DNA from: Microcaldota archaeon
GTDB taxonomy: Archaea > Micrarchaeota > Micrarchaeia > Norongarragalinales > UBA8480
Reading direction: 5' to 3'
Assembly (NCBI GenBank): GCA_030697615.1
Contig: JAUYPK010000064.1
Span: 1-7,159 of the forward strand
Length of the DNA: 7,159 nt
The notes beneath the pieces were generated by a model that was not told where the DNA came from, did no database searches, and saw only the letters and a list, made by a program, of their open reading frames with translations. Made by a program: the position numbers and the translations under genes. The first letter of the stretch is position 1; every line of letters starts with the position of its first letter. This document shows, in pieces, positions 1-6,134 of the stretch.

Positions 1-1
1 T

Positions 2-1522
2 AACGAAACAGAAGAAAACGAAACACTTGAAATCGAAATAAACGATGATTTCGCTGATTGCGACGCAACTATTGAGACCCCAGTATGCACAGCTAGCGGC
101 GTAACTTACATAAACGAATGCTTTGCAGAAGCAGATGGCGAACTAGAATACGAGTCAGGAATATGCGATGAAACAGTTGACCGAGTAGTTGAAGAAATTA
201 ACTTAAGCACTTTAACAATAGAAGATTTAATGCGATCTGGGCTCGGATACTCTTGCAAAGTAATACCACCTTGGGCTCAAGGCTCAACAATAACTGGCAA
301 TTTACTTCTTGATATGGGAATGGGCGACCCAGCTCCAAGCAGTGGTGGCGGCGACAGTGGCGGAAGCGGCAATTATTGCAACCACGTAAATGCACCAGCA
401 ACTGAATCAAACATGGCAAATGTACGCTTGAACAACGGAACTTACATTGAGTACAATTCAATATGCAAAGATGCAAACACAGTTACGCAGTATATTTGTC
501 CACATTCCGGCGCATCTGCAGCAATAGAACAACAAGTAACTTGCCCAACTGGATTCACATGCAATACAGGCGACTCAAAGTGCACCAACGCAGTTACTTA
601 CACCTGTGCAGAATCAACAGTCAACGGATACCCAATGGTCACTATAACAGTTTCAAACGGAAGTACTTTTCAATACCCGCCAGCATGCGCAGAGCCAACA
701 CTACTAGCTACTTACGCGTGCCCAAGCGCAACAGCTTCAGCACCAACTCCAAGTTACGAGTCTTGCCAAACTGGATACAGTTGCAAAACTGGGCAAAATT
801 CATGCACGCCGAACACACAAACTTGCACTAAAACAACAACTCCTGAAGGCCAATTGGTTTCAGTAGCCCTGTCAAATGGGACTGTTGTAAACTACCCTTC
901 ACAATGCACAGCTGAAGGCAAGCTAAAGAATTACATTTGTTCAACGCCAACAGCTTCAATCCCAACTCCAGTTGAGACAAGCTGTACAAGTGGAAAGGAA
1001 TGCGCATCTGGCAATAGTAAATGCACCGCAGTATCAACTACAGGAGAAGATGGCAATGAAGATAACGACGGCAACAATAACGATAAAAATGACGGCGAAG
1101 TAGAGACAACTGGCGCATGTAAGACAACACCAGAACTGACAATAGCAAAGAATAACTTTAAGTTCAGCGGCTCATACCTAGACACTGTTTCAAACAAATT
1201 ACGCTCATTTGATTTAGTCCAATTAAATAAACAACTTTACATTTACAACACAAACGAAGCAAAGTGGAAACTAATAGACACACAAGAGCTAAAGATAACA
1301 AGTGTCCCGCTTGTCTCAAGCTCACTTGGCTTAACCCTTAGTAGTAGGGTAACCTGCGAAGAAGGTAAATGCAGTGGACGACCGCTTCTGCCAGGCAACA
1401 TTGTTTGCAAGAAGTTCACTTCAACAGCGGGTCTAATAGTTATACCAGGCAGCACTAATGGTAAAACAACTACAATTGACTTACCTGGACTAATACGCAC
1501 TTCGTCTAAAGCGTGTAGCTAA
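2..1522 (+). CDS. Secreted Cys-rich repeat protein with Kazal-like motif, 5' end outside window
   Basis: The frame is open from base 2 to the TAA at 1520-1522 (506 codons), so the ATG at 230 is internal and the true start, with any signal peptide, lies upstream. Order of regions: an acidic Asn-Glu-Thr-rich stretch; a Kazal-like motif (59-166); a Gly/Ser-rich linker (about 320-373); three tandem repeats of about 73-76 residues with six cysteines each (374-1033); an Asp/Asn/Gly-rich linker (1034-1114); and a C-terminal domain of about 134 residues with five cysteines that I do not recognise. There is no transmembrane helix at the C-terminus. Even-numbered, regularly spaced cysteines, NxS/T sequons and low-complexity linkers point to an extracellular, disulfide-stabilised protein, perhaps for surface binding or protease inhibition. 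The function is unknown. It is convergent with the membrane-protein gene to its right, with only six bases between the stop codons. Confidence 0.85.
   Translation, partial: NETEENETLEIEINDDFADCDATIETPVCTASGVTYINECFAEADGELEYESGICDETVDRVVEEINLSTLTIEDLMRSGLGYSCKVIPPWAQGSTITGNLLLDMGMGDPAPSSGGGDSGGSGNYCNHVNAPATESNMANVRLNNGTYIEYNSICKDANTVTQYICPHSGASAAIEQQVTCPTGFTCNTGDSKCTNAVTYTCAESTVNGYPMVTITVSNGSTFQYPPACAEPTLLATYACPSATASAPTPSYESCQTGYSCKTGQNSCTPNTQTCTKTTTPEGQLVSVALSNGTVVNYPSQCTAEGKLKNYICSTPTASIPTPVETSCTSGKECASGNSKCTAVSTTGEDGNEDNDGNNNDKNDGEVETTGACKTTPELTIAKNNFKFSGSYLDTVSNKLRSFDLVQLNKQLYIYNTNEAKWKLIDTQELKITSVPLVSSSLGLTLSSRVTCEEGKCSGRPLLPGNIVCKKFTSTAGLIVIPGSTNGKTTTIDLPGLIRTSSKACS
59..166 (+). other. 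Kazal-like motif in the secreted protein
   Basis: Four cysteines (codons at 59, 86, 119 and 164) frame the sequence PVCTASGVTYINEC, which matches the Kazal core PVC-x(3)-G-x-T-Y-x-N-E-C, including the exact C-x10-C spacing, and ends with a Gly-Ile-Cys like the usual closing cysteine. The preceding C-x8-C is one residue longer than the common C-x7-C. The C-x2/3-C cysteine that normally follows the core is absent, so one of the three canonical disulfides is missing; its partner would lie further N-terminal. In animals Kazal domains inhibit serine proteases or bind ligands in follistatin-like proteins. Inhibition here is only a possibility. Confidence 0.65.
374..601 (+). repeat. Six-Cys protein repeat, copy 1
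   Basis: First of three tandem protein-level repeats. Its cysteines are spaced C-x28-C-x10-C-x14-C-x5-C-x6-C. An Asn-Gly-Thr sequon lies ten residues before the second cysteine. It differs from the other two copies by two extra residues in the first loop and is the most diverged. Confidence 0.85.
602..820 (+). repeat. Six-Cys protein repeat, copy 2
   Basis: Second copy, with spacing C-x26-C-x10-C-x14-C-x5-C-x6-C and an Asn-Gly-Ser sequon ten residues before the second cysteine. It contains the segment TASAPTP, closely matched by TASIPTP in copy 3 at the same position. The similarity is in the protein; the DNA has diverged, so this is not a recent duplication. Confidence 0.88.
821..1033 (+). 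repeat. Six-Cys protein repeat, copy 3
   Basis: Third copy, with the same cysteine spacing as copy 2 (26, 10, 14, 5, 6) and an Asn-Gly-Thr sequon ten residues before the second cysteine. It is followed directly by the Asp/Asn/Gly-rich linker. Confidence 0.88.
1034..1114 (+). other. Asp/Asn/Gly-rich low-complexity linker
   Basis: About 27 residues dominated by Asp, Asn, Glu and Gly (for example EDGNEDNDGNNNDKNDGE) separate the repeats from the C-terminal domain. This is most simply a flexible hydrophilic spacer. Its D-x-N/D-x-D/N-G-like pattern also recalls calcium-binding loops of extracellular proteins, but no single canonical motif stands out. Confidence 0.7.
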
Positions 1523-1533
1523 GCTTTTTTAAA
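1523..1533 (+). terminator. Short T-run after the secreted-protein gene
   Basis: Six consecutive T (1525-1530) directly follow the stop codon at 1520-1522. Archaeal RNA polymerase can terminate at T-rich tracts without a strong hairpin. The tract overlaps the stop codon of the convergent gene, so the two transcription units are insulated only by this short stretch. Confidence 0.4.
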
Positions 1534-2110
1534 TAGCAACTTGAGCCGCTAGCAGTGCCAATAGCCCAAAGTGCAAGAAACGAGAGACAAGCGAGTAAAG
1601 CGCAAATTGCTTCACGTCCATTCCAGTTAACCCAGCTATAAAAGTAATTGGGTCAAAAATCGGCGACGAAGGGATAACGCCAAAAAAGAGAATTGGAAAC
1701 GGGCCGTACTTATCAAACCACACCTTAGCGCTTTGAAGCTGGTCCCCAGAAACAAAGTACTGTACAAACTTATCCCTAAGAACAGATGCAAGCCAATAGT
1801 TAAGAAGCGACGCAAGAAAACCAGCTACAACTGCAACCGCAACCATAGTCATCTTCATTTGGCTGCCATTAGCTAAGTTAACCGCAGTTACGAACAAGAG
1901 GTCAGTTGGAAATGGAAGCGCAGTTGAACCTAGGAAAACGCCGACAAACACGCCTGGCACGCCCCACTGCTCAACAGTGTGCCGTACGTCGCCATAAAGC
2001 GACGGCGCAAGGAAGGAAAGTGCTTCAACTGCAAGCAAGGTTAACAGCACAGCTAAGATTCCAAATGCAAACGACTTAGCTAAATCTTTATGATCCTTTT
2101 GAATTTCCAT
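1529..2110 (-). CDS. VTT/DedA-like (YqaA-type) integral membrane protein
   Basis: 193 residues. Hydrophobic segments lie near residues 13-35, 50-80, 88-110, 135-160 and 168-190. Conserved pieces of the VTT (SNARE-associated/DedA) fold are visible: a Gly-Ser-x3-Pro-Phe-Pro-x-Asp motif (about 61-70, probably the re-entrant loop), Gly-x(6)-Asn-Tyr-x-Leu-Ala (about 97-108), and Phe-Gly-Val-Ile-Pro-x2-Pro followed by Asp-Pro-x2-Phe-x-Ala-Gly-Leu (about 143-161). Members of this superfamily include lipid scramblases and proteins linked to proton gradients and membrane homeostasis; the substrate here cannot be told. The arginine often seen just before the Pro in the third motif is replaced (Phe-Phe-Gly-Val-Ile-Pro). 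The gene starts 35 bases after the stop of the HTH-CBS gene and probably shares its transcript. No ribosome binding site is evident. A TATA-like tract (2112-2122) sits too close upstream to serve a start at 2110. Confidence 0.8.
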   Translation of the reverse strand: MEIQKDHKDLAKSFAFGILAVLLTLLAVEALSFLAPSLYGDVRHTVEQWGVPGVFVGVFLGSTALPFPTDLLFVTAVNLANGSQMKMTMVAVAVVAGFLASLLNYWLASVLRDKFVQYFVSGDQLQSAKVWFDKYGPFPILFFGVIPSSPIFDPITFIAGLTGMDVKQFALYSLVSRFLHFGLLALLAAQVAI

Positions 2111-2145
2111 ATTTTATATATACGCAAAATAAAGCTAGTGGGATA

Positions 2146-2703
2146 TTAAAAAGCAGTTAGTAAGTCCGCCCTTGTAACTACCCCGACAAGTTTATTTCCA
2201 TCAACAACGCACACTATAGCAGAATGGCGAAGAATCGAAGGCAGCGCAGAAGCTGGAACTGAACTGCTTAAAACAGGCGGCGAAGGCGACATTATCCTTG
2301 CAACTTTAGTTTTAGCACCACCGCCACTAATGACAATCGCTTTTTCCACACCGCGCATTACGTCATCTTCTGAAAGCAAACCAACCAGTTTACCATTTGA
2401 AACAACTGGCAACTGCGAAACGCCTAACTTCTTCATTTTACGAGACGCGACAACTACACTATCCGAAGGCGCAATAGTCACAACACTACGGTGCATCACG
2501 TCGCGGACTAGTTTCACACTCGGAGCAGATTTTTCAAGCGCTGCAAAAAGCTTCTGAACAGTAGAATAAGCGGGGTCAACAGCGCCGCTTTCAACCTTAG
2601 CAATTACCGACTGCGAAACGCCCGAAACGCTGGCAAGCTGCACTTGCGTAAGCCCAGCTTGCTTCCTAGCAGATTTCAACTCAGATGGCAAAGGCAAATT
2701 CAT
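2146..2703 (-). CDS. XRE-type HTH transcriptional regulator with two CBS domains
   Basis: 185 residues. An XRE/Cro-type helix-turn-helix spans about residues 6-57, with LTQVQLASVSGVSQSVIAKVE covering the second to third helices. Two CBS motifs follow, about 66-122 (starting VRDVMHRSVVTIAPSD, ending LVGLLSEDDVM) and 134-184 (starting ARIMSP, ending LVGVVTRADLL). This architecture is the archaeal COG3620 type. CBS pairs bind adenosyl ligands such as AMP, ATP or SAM, so the protein is expected to be a ligand-responsive DNA-binding dimer. The gene is transcribed away from metK across a 93-base spacer and is followed by the VTT protein. The start is supported by AAAGGA (2710-2715, - strand) six bases before the ATG. 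This site lies inside a 16-base palindrome, which suggests autoregulation. Its target and ligand are not shown by the sequence; regulation of the neighbouring methionine/SAM genes is inference. Confidence 0.88.
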   Translation of the reverse strand: MNLPLPSELKSARKQAGLTQVQLASVSGVSQSVIAKVESGAVDPAYSTVQKLFAALEKSAPSVKLVRDVMHRSVVTIAPSDSVVVASRKMKKLGVSQLPVVSNGKLVGLLSEDDVMRGVEKAIVISGGGAKTKVARIMSPSPPVLSSSVPASALPSILRHSAIVCVVDGNKLVGVVTRADLLTAF

Positions 2704-2706
2704 AGT

Positions 2707-2722
2707 TATTCCTTTAGGAATA
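2707..2722. promoter_or_regulatory. Perfect 16-bp palindrome, candidate operator
   Basis: TATTCCT-TT-AGGAATA is a perfect 7-bp inverted repeat with a two-base centre, ending four bases from the regulator's start codon. Read on the - strand it contains the regulator's ribosome binding site (AAAGGA). It could be an operator for the HTH-CBS dimer or an RNA hairpin that hides the ribosome binding site. The size suits an XRE-family dimer site. Confidence 0.55.
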
Positions 2723-2780
2723 TTATTGACACATTAATATTTTTAAACCTATTTGTACTAAACATATTTATCAAACTTTA
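2723..2780. promoter_or_regulatory. Divergent AT-rich promoter for HTH-CBS gene and metK cluster
   Basis: The spacer between the two start codons holds the AT-rich stretch ATTAATATTTTTAAAC (2733-2748), which has a TATA-like element in both directions: TTTTTAAA toward metK and TTTAAAAATA toward the regulator. With the usual archaeal distance of about 25 bases, a metK transcript would start near 2770 and have a short leader containing its ribosome binding site, and the regulator transcript would start inside or next to the palindrome. A second candidate (CATATTTATC, 2763-2772) would give an almost leaderless metK mRNA. Transcription starts cannot be fixed by eye. Confidence 0.45.
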
Positions 2781-2796
2781 AGGTGGTTAGTCGCAT

Positions 2797-3951
2797 ATGG
2801 CAAAATATTTTTTTACATCAGAGTCAGTAACTGAAGGTCACCCGGACAAAATCTGCGACCAAATTAGCGACGCAATTCTAGACGCGATTCTTGAAAAGGA
2901 TCCAAACGGCAGAGTAGCTTGCGAAACGCTCACCACAACTGGCAGCATAATGGTAGCTGGCGAAATCACCACGAATTGCTACGTAGACGTGCAGGGAATA
3001 GTAAGAAAAACTTTGAAAGACATCGGGTACACTAATCCCGAATTTGGCTTGGACTATTCAGACTGTGGAGTATGGACCGCCATTCATGAACAGAGCCAAA
3101 ACATATCAGTAGGCGTAGACGACAAAGCAGACCACGAACAAGGAGCTGGCGACCAAGGAATGATGTTCGGCTTCGCATGCAACGAAACACCGGAACTAAT
3201 GCCATTGCCAATAACACTCGCACACAAGCTTACAATGCGACTTTCAGAAGTGAGGAAAAAAGGAGTTTTGAAATGGGTTAGACCCGACGGAAAATCGCAA
3301 GTTACAATAGAATATGAAGACGGCAAACCGAAACGCGTTGACGCAGTTGTAATTGCAGTTCACCACAACCCAGAAATAAACAAGGAACAAATTCGAAAAG
3401 AAATAACCGAACAAGTGATTAAACCAGTTTGCGGCAAGTGGCTTGACGACAAAACAAAAATTTACATTAACGAAACAGGCATATTCGTAGTTGGCGGACC
3501 AGAGGCGGACACTGGATTAACCGGCCGCAAAATCATAGTGGATACATACGGCGGCTACGCGCGCCACGGTGGAGGGTGCTTCAGCGGAAAAGATCCAAGC
3601 AAAGTGGACAGGTCAGCGGCGTACATGGCTCGCTACGTTGCCAAAAACATCGTTGCAGCAGGAATTGCAGACAAATGTGAAGTGCAACTAGCGTATTCAA
3701 TCGGCGTTGCAAAGCCAGTTGCGGTTTACGTCACTACGTTTGGAACTGGCAAAATTCCAGAAGAAAAAATCAGCGAACTTGTATTCAAGCACTTTCCGCT
3801 TACACCAAAGGGAATTATCAACCACTTAAAGCTACGTAGGCCAATTTACCGCAAAACAGCGGCTTATGGGCACTTTGGCAGAAACGACCCGGACTTCACT
3901 TGGGAATATACAGACAAAGCAGAAGCGTTGAAAAAAGACGCTGGAATTTAA
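2797..3951 (+). CDS. metK: S-adenosylmethionine synthetase, bacterial type
   Basis: Makes S-adenosylmethionine from methionine and ATP, releasing phosphate and pyrophosphate. At 384 residues it has the length of bacterial MetK and aligns by eye along its full length. Visible signatures: [10 protein letters not shown] near the N-terminus (His15 and Asp17 in the ATP/Mg site), GAGDQG at 116-121, [16 protein letters not shown] at 258-273 (phosphate and metal contacts), and a C-terminal AAYGHFGR-x(5)-FTWE. It is not the divergent archaeal-type MAT that most archaea carry, which suggests bacterial origin if the genome is archaeal. The ATG at 2797 is preceded by AGGTGG (2781-2786) with a ten-base gap. 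It is the first gene of a four-gene cluster that ends in the supply of the methyl group for methionine; MetK uses the product. The next gene begins about 31 bases after its stop. Confidence 0.97.
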   Translation: MAKYFFTSESVTEGHPDKICDQISDAILDAILEKDPNGRVACETLTTTGSIMVAGEITTNCYVDVQGIVRKTLKDIGYTNPEFGLDYSDCGVWTAIHEQSQNISVGVDDKADHEQGAGDQGMMFGFACNETPELMPLPITLAHKLTMRLSEVRKKGVLKWVRPDGKSQVTIEYEDGKPKRVDAVVIAVHHNPEINKEQIRKEITEQVIKPVCGKWLDDKTKIYINETGIFVVGGPEADTGLTGRKIIVDTYGGYARHGGGCFSGKDPSKVDRSAAYMARYVAKNIVAAGIADKCEVQLAYSIGVAKPVAVYVTTFGTGKIPEEKISELVFKHFPLTPKGIINHLKLRRPIYRKTAAYGHFGRNDPDFTWEYTDKAEALKKDAGI

Positions 3952-3982
3952 AGGACAAAAAAAGAGCAAGGAGTTGAAAACA

Positions 3983-4957
3983 GTGAAAGAACATAACTAC
4001 TTAGGTGCATTGCTAACCGGACAAGCGCCGCGGTCAAACCAAACTGTACAAGTACACCGTTCACTTCGAGATGGCTACGCAACGCCAGAGGAGTTTAGAA
4101 AAGCGTTGGAAATTGACCAGGAAGCCATAATAAAAACCCAGGAGAACTTCGCCTTCACAACCGGCGGGCAAGTTGGCTGGCTAGACATACTGCGGCCAAT
4201 TGCGCTTGCGTTCCACGGGTTCGGCAAGCGAAGCTCAAGCGGAGAAGACGTAGTTGGGCCAGTAACGCGTTGGTTCAGGACAAACACTTTTTACAGGAAA
4301 CCACTAGTCGAAGGCAAAATAACCGCGGATAACAATGCACTTAACAGTCACTTACCAGACGTTGACAGGGGCGTTGCTTTTTTCCTTGGGCCTTACTCAT
4401 TCGTAAAGCTAGTTGAAAACCACTACTACAAAGACGAAGGTGAAATGGCAGTTGATTACTGCACTGCACTTGCTAAAACTTTGCCAGCATTAAAGCAAAA
4501 AGGCTACACGTGTACGCTGTTGCTTGAGCCGTACATTGGATACAGCTTGTCCAGAAACTCATTTGAAAAACCAGAATGGCTATTAGGGCAAGCAATTGAA
4601 AAAATAACAGGCACAAGACTAGGCGTACATTTTCCACTTATAGACGCAACAAAAATAATGCCAGTTATTGAAAATACCAACGTAGATTTCGTCGGAATAG
4701 ACTGCACCTACACAGTAAATCCGGCTGCCATAAACTCAAATAAAGACTTGCTCCTCGGAATAAGCGACGGCTGCCGCATAAGTGTTGAAACACCAAACGC
4801 AATGGCAAAACAAGCCGAAGAATTTATAGCAAAAGCCAACTTCTCTGGAAACTACTACATTGGCCCAAACGACCGGCTTTACGACGTTCCTTTCCAAACA
4901 GCGCTTGACAAAATAAAGGCGCTTTCACAACTACAATTAAACCAAGGTGCTAAATAG
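3983..4957 (+). CDS. MetE N-terminal-half-like protein of a split methionine synthase
   Basis: About 324 residues from GTG at 3983. That start is preferred because AAGGAG (3968-3973) lies nine bases upstream; the TTG at 3974 abuts the site with no spacing and would add three residues. The protein has a UROD/MetE-like TIM-barrel character. Counting from the TTG: TTGGQVGWLDILRP (about 62-75), WFRTNTFYRKPLVEGKI (about 100-116, like the MetE N-domain WF-x-TN-x-Y segment), FFLGPYSFVKL (136-146), a LLLEPYIGY strand (182-190, where MetE has a DEP-type strand) and a closing Gly-Pro-Asn-Asp-Arg-Leu segment. It has no His-x-Cys zinc motif, so it is unlikely to be catalytic alone. In full-length MetE the N-terminal barrel helps bind the polyglutamyl methylfolate. 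Its stop is five bases before the catalytic-half gene, so the two probably form one complex. It could also have a separate methyl-transfer role. Confidence 0.8.
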   Translation: MKEHNYLGALLTGQAPRSNQTVQVHRSLRDGYATPEEFRKALEIDQEAIIKTQENFAFTTGGQVGWLDILRPIALAFHGFGKRSSSGEDVVGPVTRWFRTNTFYRKPLVEGKITADNNALNSHLPDVDRGVAFFLGPYSFVKLVENHYYKDEGEMAVDYCTALAKTLPALKQKGYTCTLLLEPYIGYSLSRNSFEKPEWLLGQAIEKITGTRLGVHFPLIDATKIMPVIENTNVDFVGIDCTYTVNPAAINSNKDLLLGISDGCRISVETPNAMAKQAEEFIAKANFSGNYYIGPNDRLYDVPFQTALDKIKALSQLQLNQGAK

Positions 4958-4962
4958 ATAAA

Positions 4963-6129
4963 ATGTTCATAACACAAGAAATTGGAAGTATCCAAAGGCC
5001 AATTTGGAGGCAGAAACTAGACGCTCCATCTAATAAGGAATGGATAGCTTCTGCAGTGCAATGGGGAGAAAAAGTCAACGTAGACCCAGCAACAATAACT
5101 GAACTCCAAGGCATATTGCAAAAAGATGGAAAAACCCGCACAGTGGAAGAGAAACAACGCATAGTTGACATAGCTTCGATCTACGTAATAAAAATGTTTG
5201 AAACAATAGGGCTAGACCGCGTTTTCAACGGCGAACAACCACGAACAGAGATGTACGACTTCCTTGCACAAAACACAGATGGAATCGAAGCAGCTGGAAC
5301 ACTAAATGCTTTTGACGCTAACTACTTCAAAAAAGGAAAAATAACAGGTCCACTTAGCGTGAAACCTAAATGCGTGGATTTTTTTGTCAATGAATTTAAC
5401 TTCGTAAAACAACACACTAAAAAAACTGTGAAACCCTGCTTAACTGGCCCATACACAATGGCAGACTGGTCTTACATCGAATACCACAGGCAACAATTTG
5501 AAGCAAAAGGAGAAACTCCACTAACTGCATTGCAAAAAGGCAGAGGCAAAGCTGTGCTTGACTTTGCAAAAAACGTACTTAACCCAATAGTAACCGCACT
5601 TGCCAAAGCAGGCGCAAAAGTCATACAAATAGACGAACCAGGCGCCAGCACTAACGAACAAGAATCCGAACTATTTGTAGAAGCAGTTAACGAATCTTTC
5701 AAGGGAATTCCAAACAACGTGGAAAAAGCCGTGCACCTATGCTACAGCAACTACTCCGCCTTGTTTCCAGCACTTAGCCAATGCACTGCAAATAGCTACT
5801 TAATTGAATTCACTAACCACGCTTCGCCAACCGAGTTTAAGCCAACAGAGGTCAATCCCGAGAGCTTCAAAGCAATTGAACTATTCAAAGAAAACAACAT
5901 GGAGGTAAACATCGGCGTAGGCGTAATAGACATCCACTCAGACTTAATAGAAAAACCAGAAGCAATACGCGACAGGCTACTCTACGCAGCTAAACTAATA
6001 GGCGACCCTGCAAAAGTGCAAGTGAACCCAGACTGCGGCTTACGAACAAGAAAATGGGAAGTTGCACATTCCAAGCTGCAAAACATGGTTAAAGGCGCCC
6101 AACTTGCCAAAAACGAATACGGTGGCTGA
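4963..6129 (+). CDS. metE: MetE C-terminal catalytic half (cobalamin-independent methionine synthase)
   Basis: Transfers a methyl group to homocysteine to form methionine. At 388 residues it matches the C-terminal catalytic barrel of MetE (about 750 residues in full-length bacterial enzymes). All zinc ligands are visible: His258 and Cys260 in VHLCYS, Glu282 in YLIEFTN, and Cys358 in NPDCGLRTR. The barrel strands KPCLTGPYTMADWSY (157-171) and VIQIDEPG (220-227) are also typical, as is the N-terminal QEIGSIQRP. The start is ATG 4963, with AAGGTG (4944-4949) inside the end of the upstream gene, 13 bases away. Archaeal relatives either work as core synthases fed by corrinoid proteins or pair with a separate N-terminal half. 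Here the adjacent N-half and the downstream MetF-like gene favour a folate- or pterin-fed split enzyme, which is inference. Confidence 0.93.
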   Translation: MFITQEIGSIQRPIWRQKLDAPSNKEWIASAVQWGEKVNVDPATITELQGILQKDGKTRTVEEKQRIVDIASIYVIKMFETIGLDRVFNGEQPRTEMYDFLAQNTDGIEAAGTLNAFDANYFKKGKITGPLSVKPKCVDFFVNEFNFVKQHTKKTVKPCLTGPYTMADWSYIEYHRQQFEAKGETPLTALQKGRGKAVLDFAKNVLNPIVTALAKAGAKVIQIDEPGASTNEQESELFVEAVNESFKGIPNNVEKAVHLCYSNYSALFPALSQCTANSYLIEFTNHASPTEFKPTEVNPESFKAIELFKENNMEVNIGVGVIDIHSDLIEKPEAIRDRLLYAAKLIGDPAKVQVNPDCGLRTRKWEVAHSKLQNMVKGAQLAKNEYGG

Positions 6130-6134
6130 AAAAA

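Noticed and set aside
230..232. ATG at 230 as the start of the Cys-rich protein
   Set aside because: The frame stays open to base 2, the upstream codons encode a coherent Kazal-like motif, and there is no good ribosome binding site before this ATG.
463..831. Overlapping + strand open frame inside the repeat region
   Set aside because: It lies wholly inside the repeat gene in another frame, and its residues show no conserved pattern. The regular cysteine spacing belongs only to the 2-1522 frame.
931..1197. - strand open frame opposite the Asp/Asn-rich linker
   Set aside because: Its Ser/Leu/Pro-rich sequence is the expected antisense of GAT/AAC/GGC-rich codons; there is no promoter or ribosome binding site.
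1334..1350. Inverted repeat ACCCT...AGGGT inside the C-terminal domain
   Set aside because: Five base pairs with a seven-base loop inside coding sequence, not near a gene end and without a T-run; likely chance.
2112..2122. TATA box for the VTT gene
   Set aside because: The TATATATAAAAT-like tract lies only a few bases before the start codon, whereas an archaeal TATA box should sit about 25 bases before the transcript start, which would fall inside the gene.
2704..2796. SAM riboswitch upstream of metK
   Set aside because: The probable leader is under 30 bases and the whole spacer is 93 bases, too short for known SAM riboswitch structures, with no matching stems.
3032..3326. - strand open frames opposite metK
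   Set aside because: metK is conserved along its whole length on the + strand, and the antisense frames resemble no protein and lack start signals.
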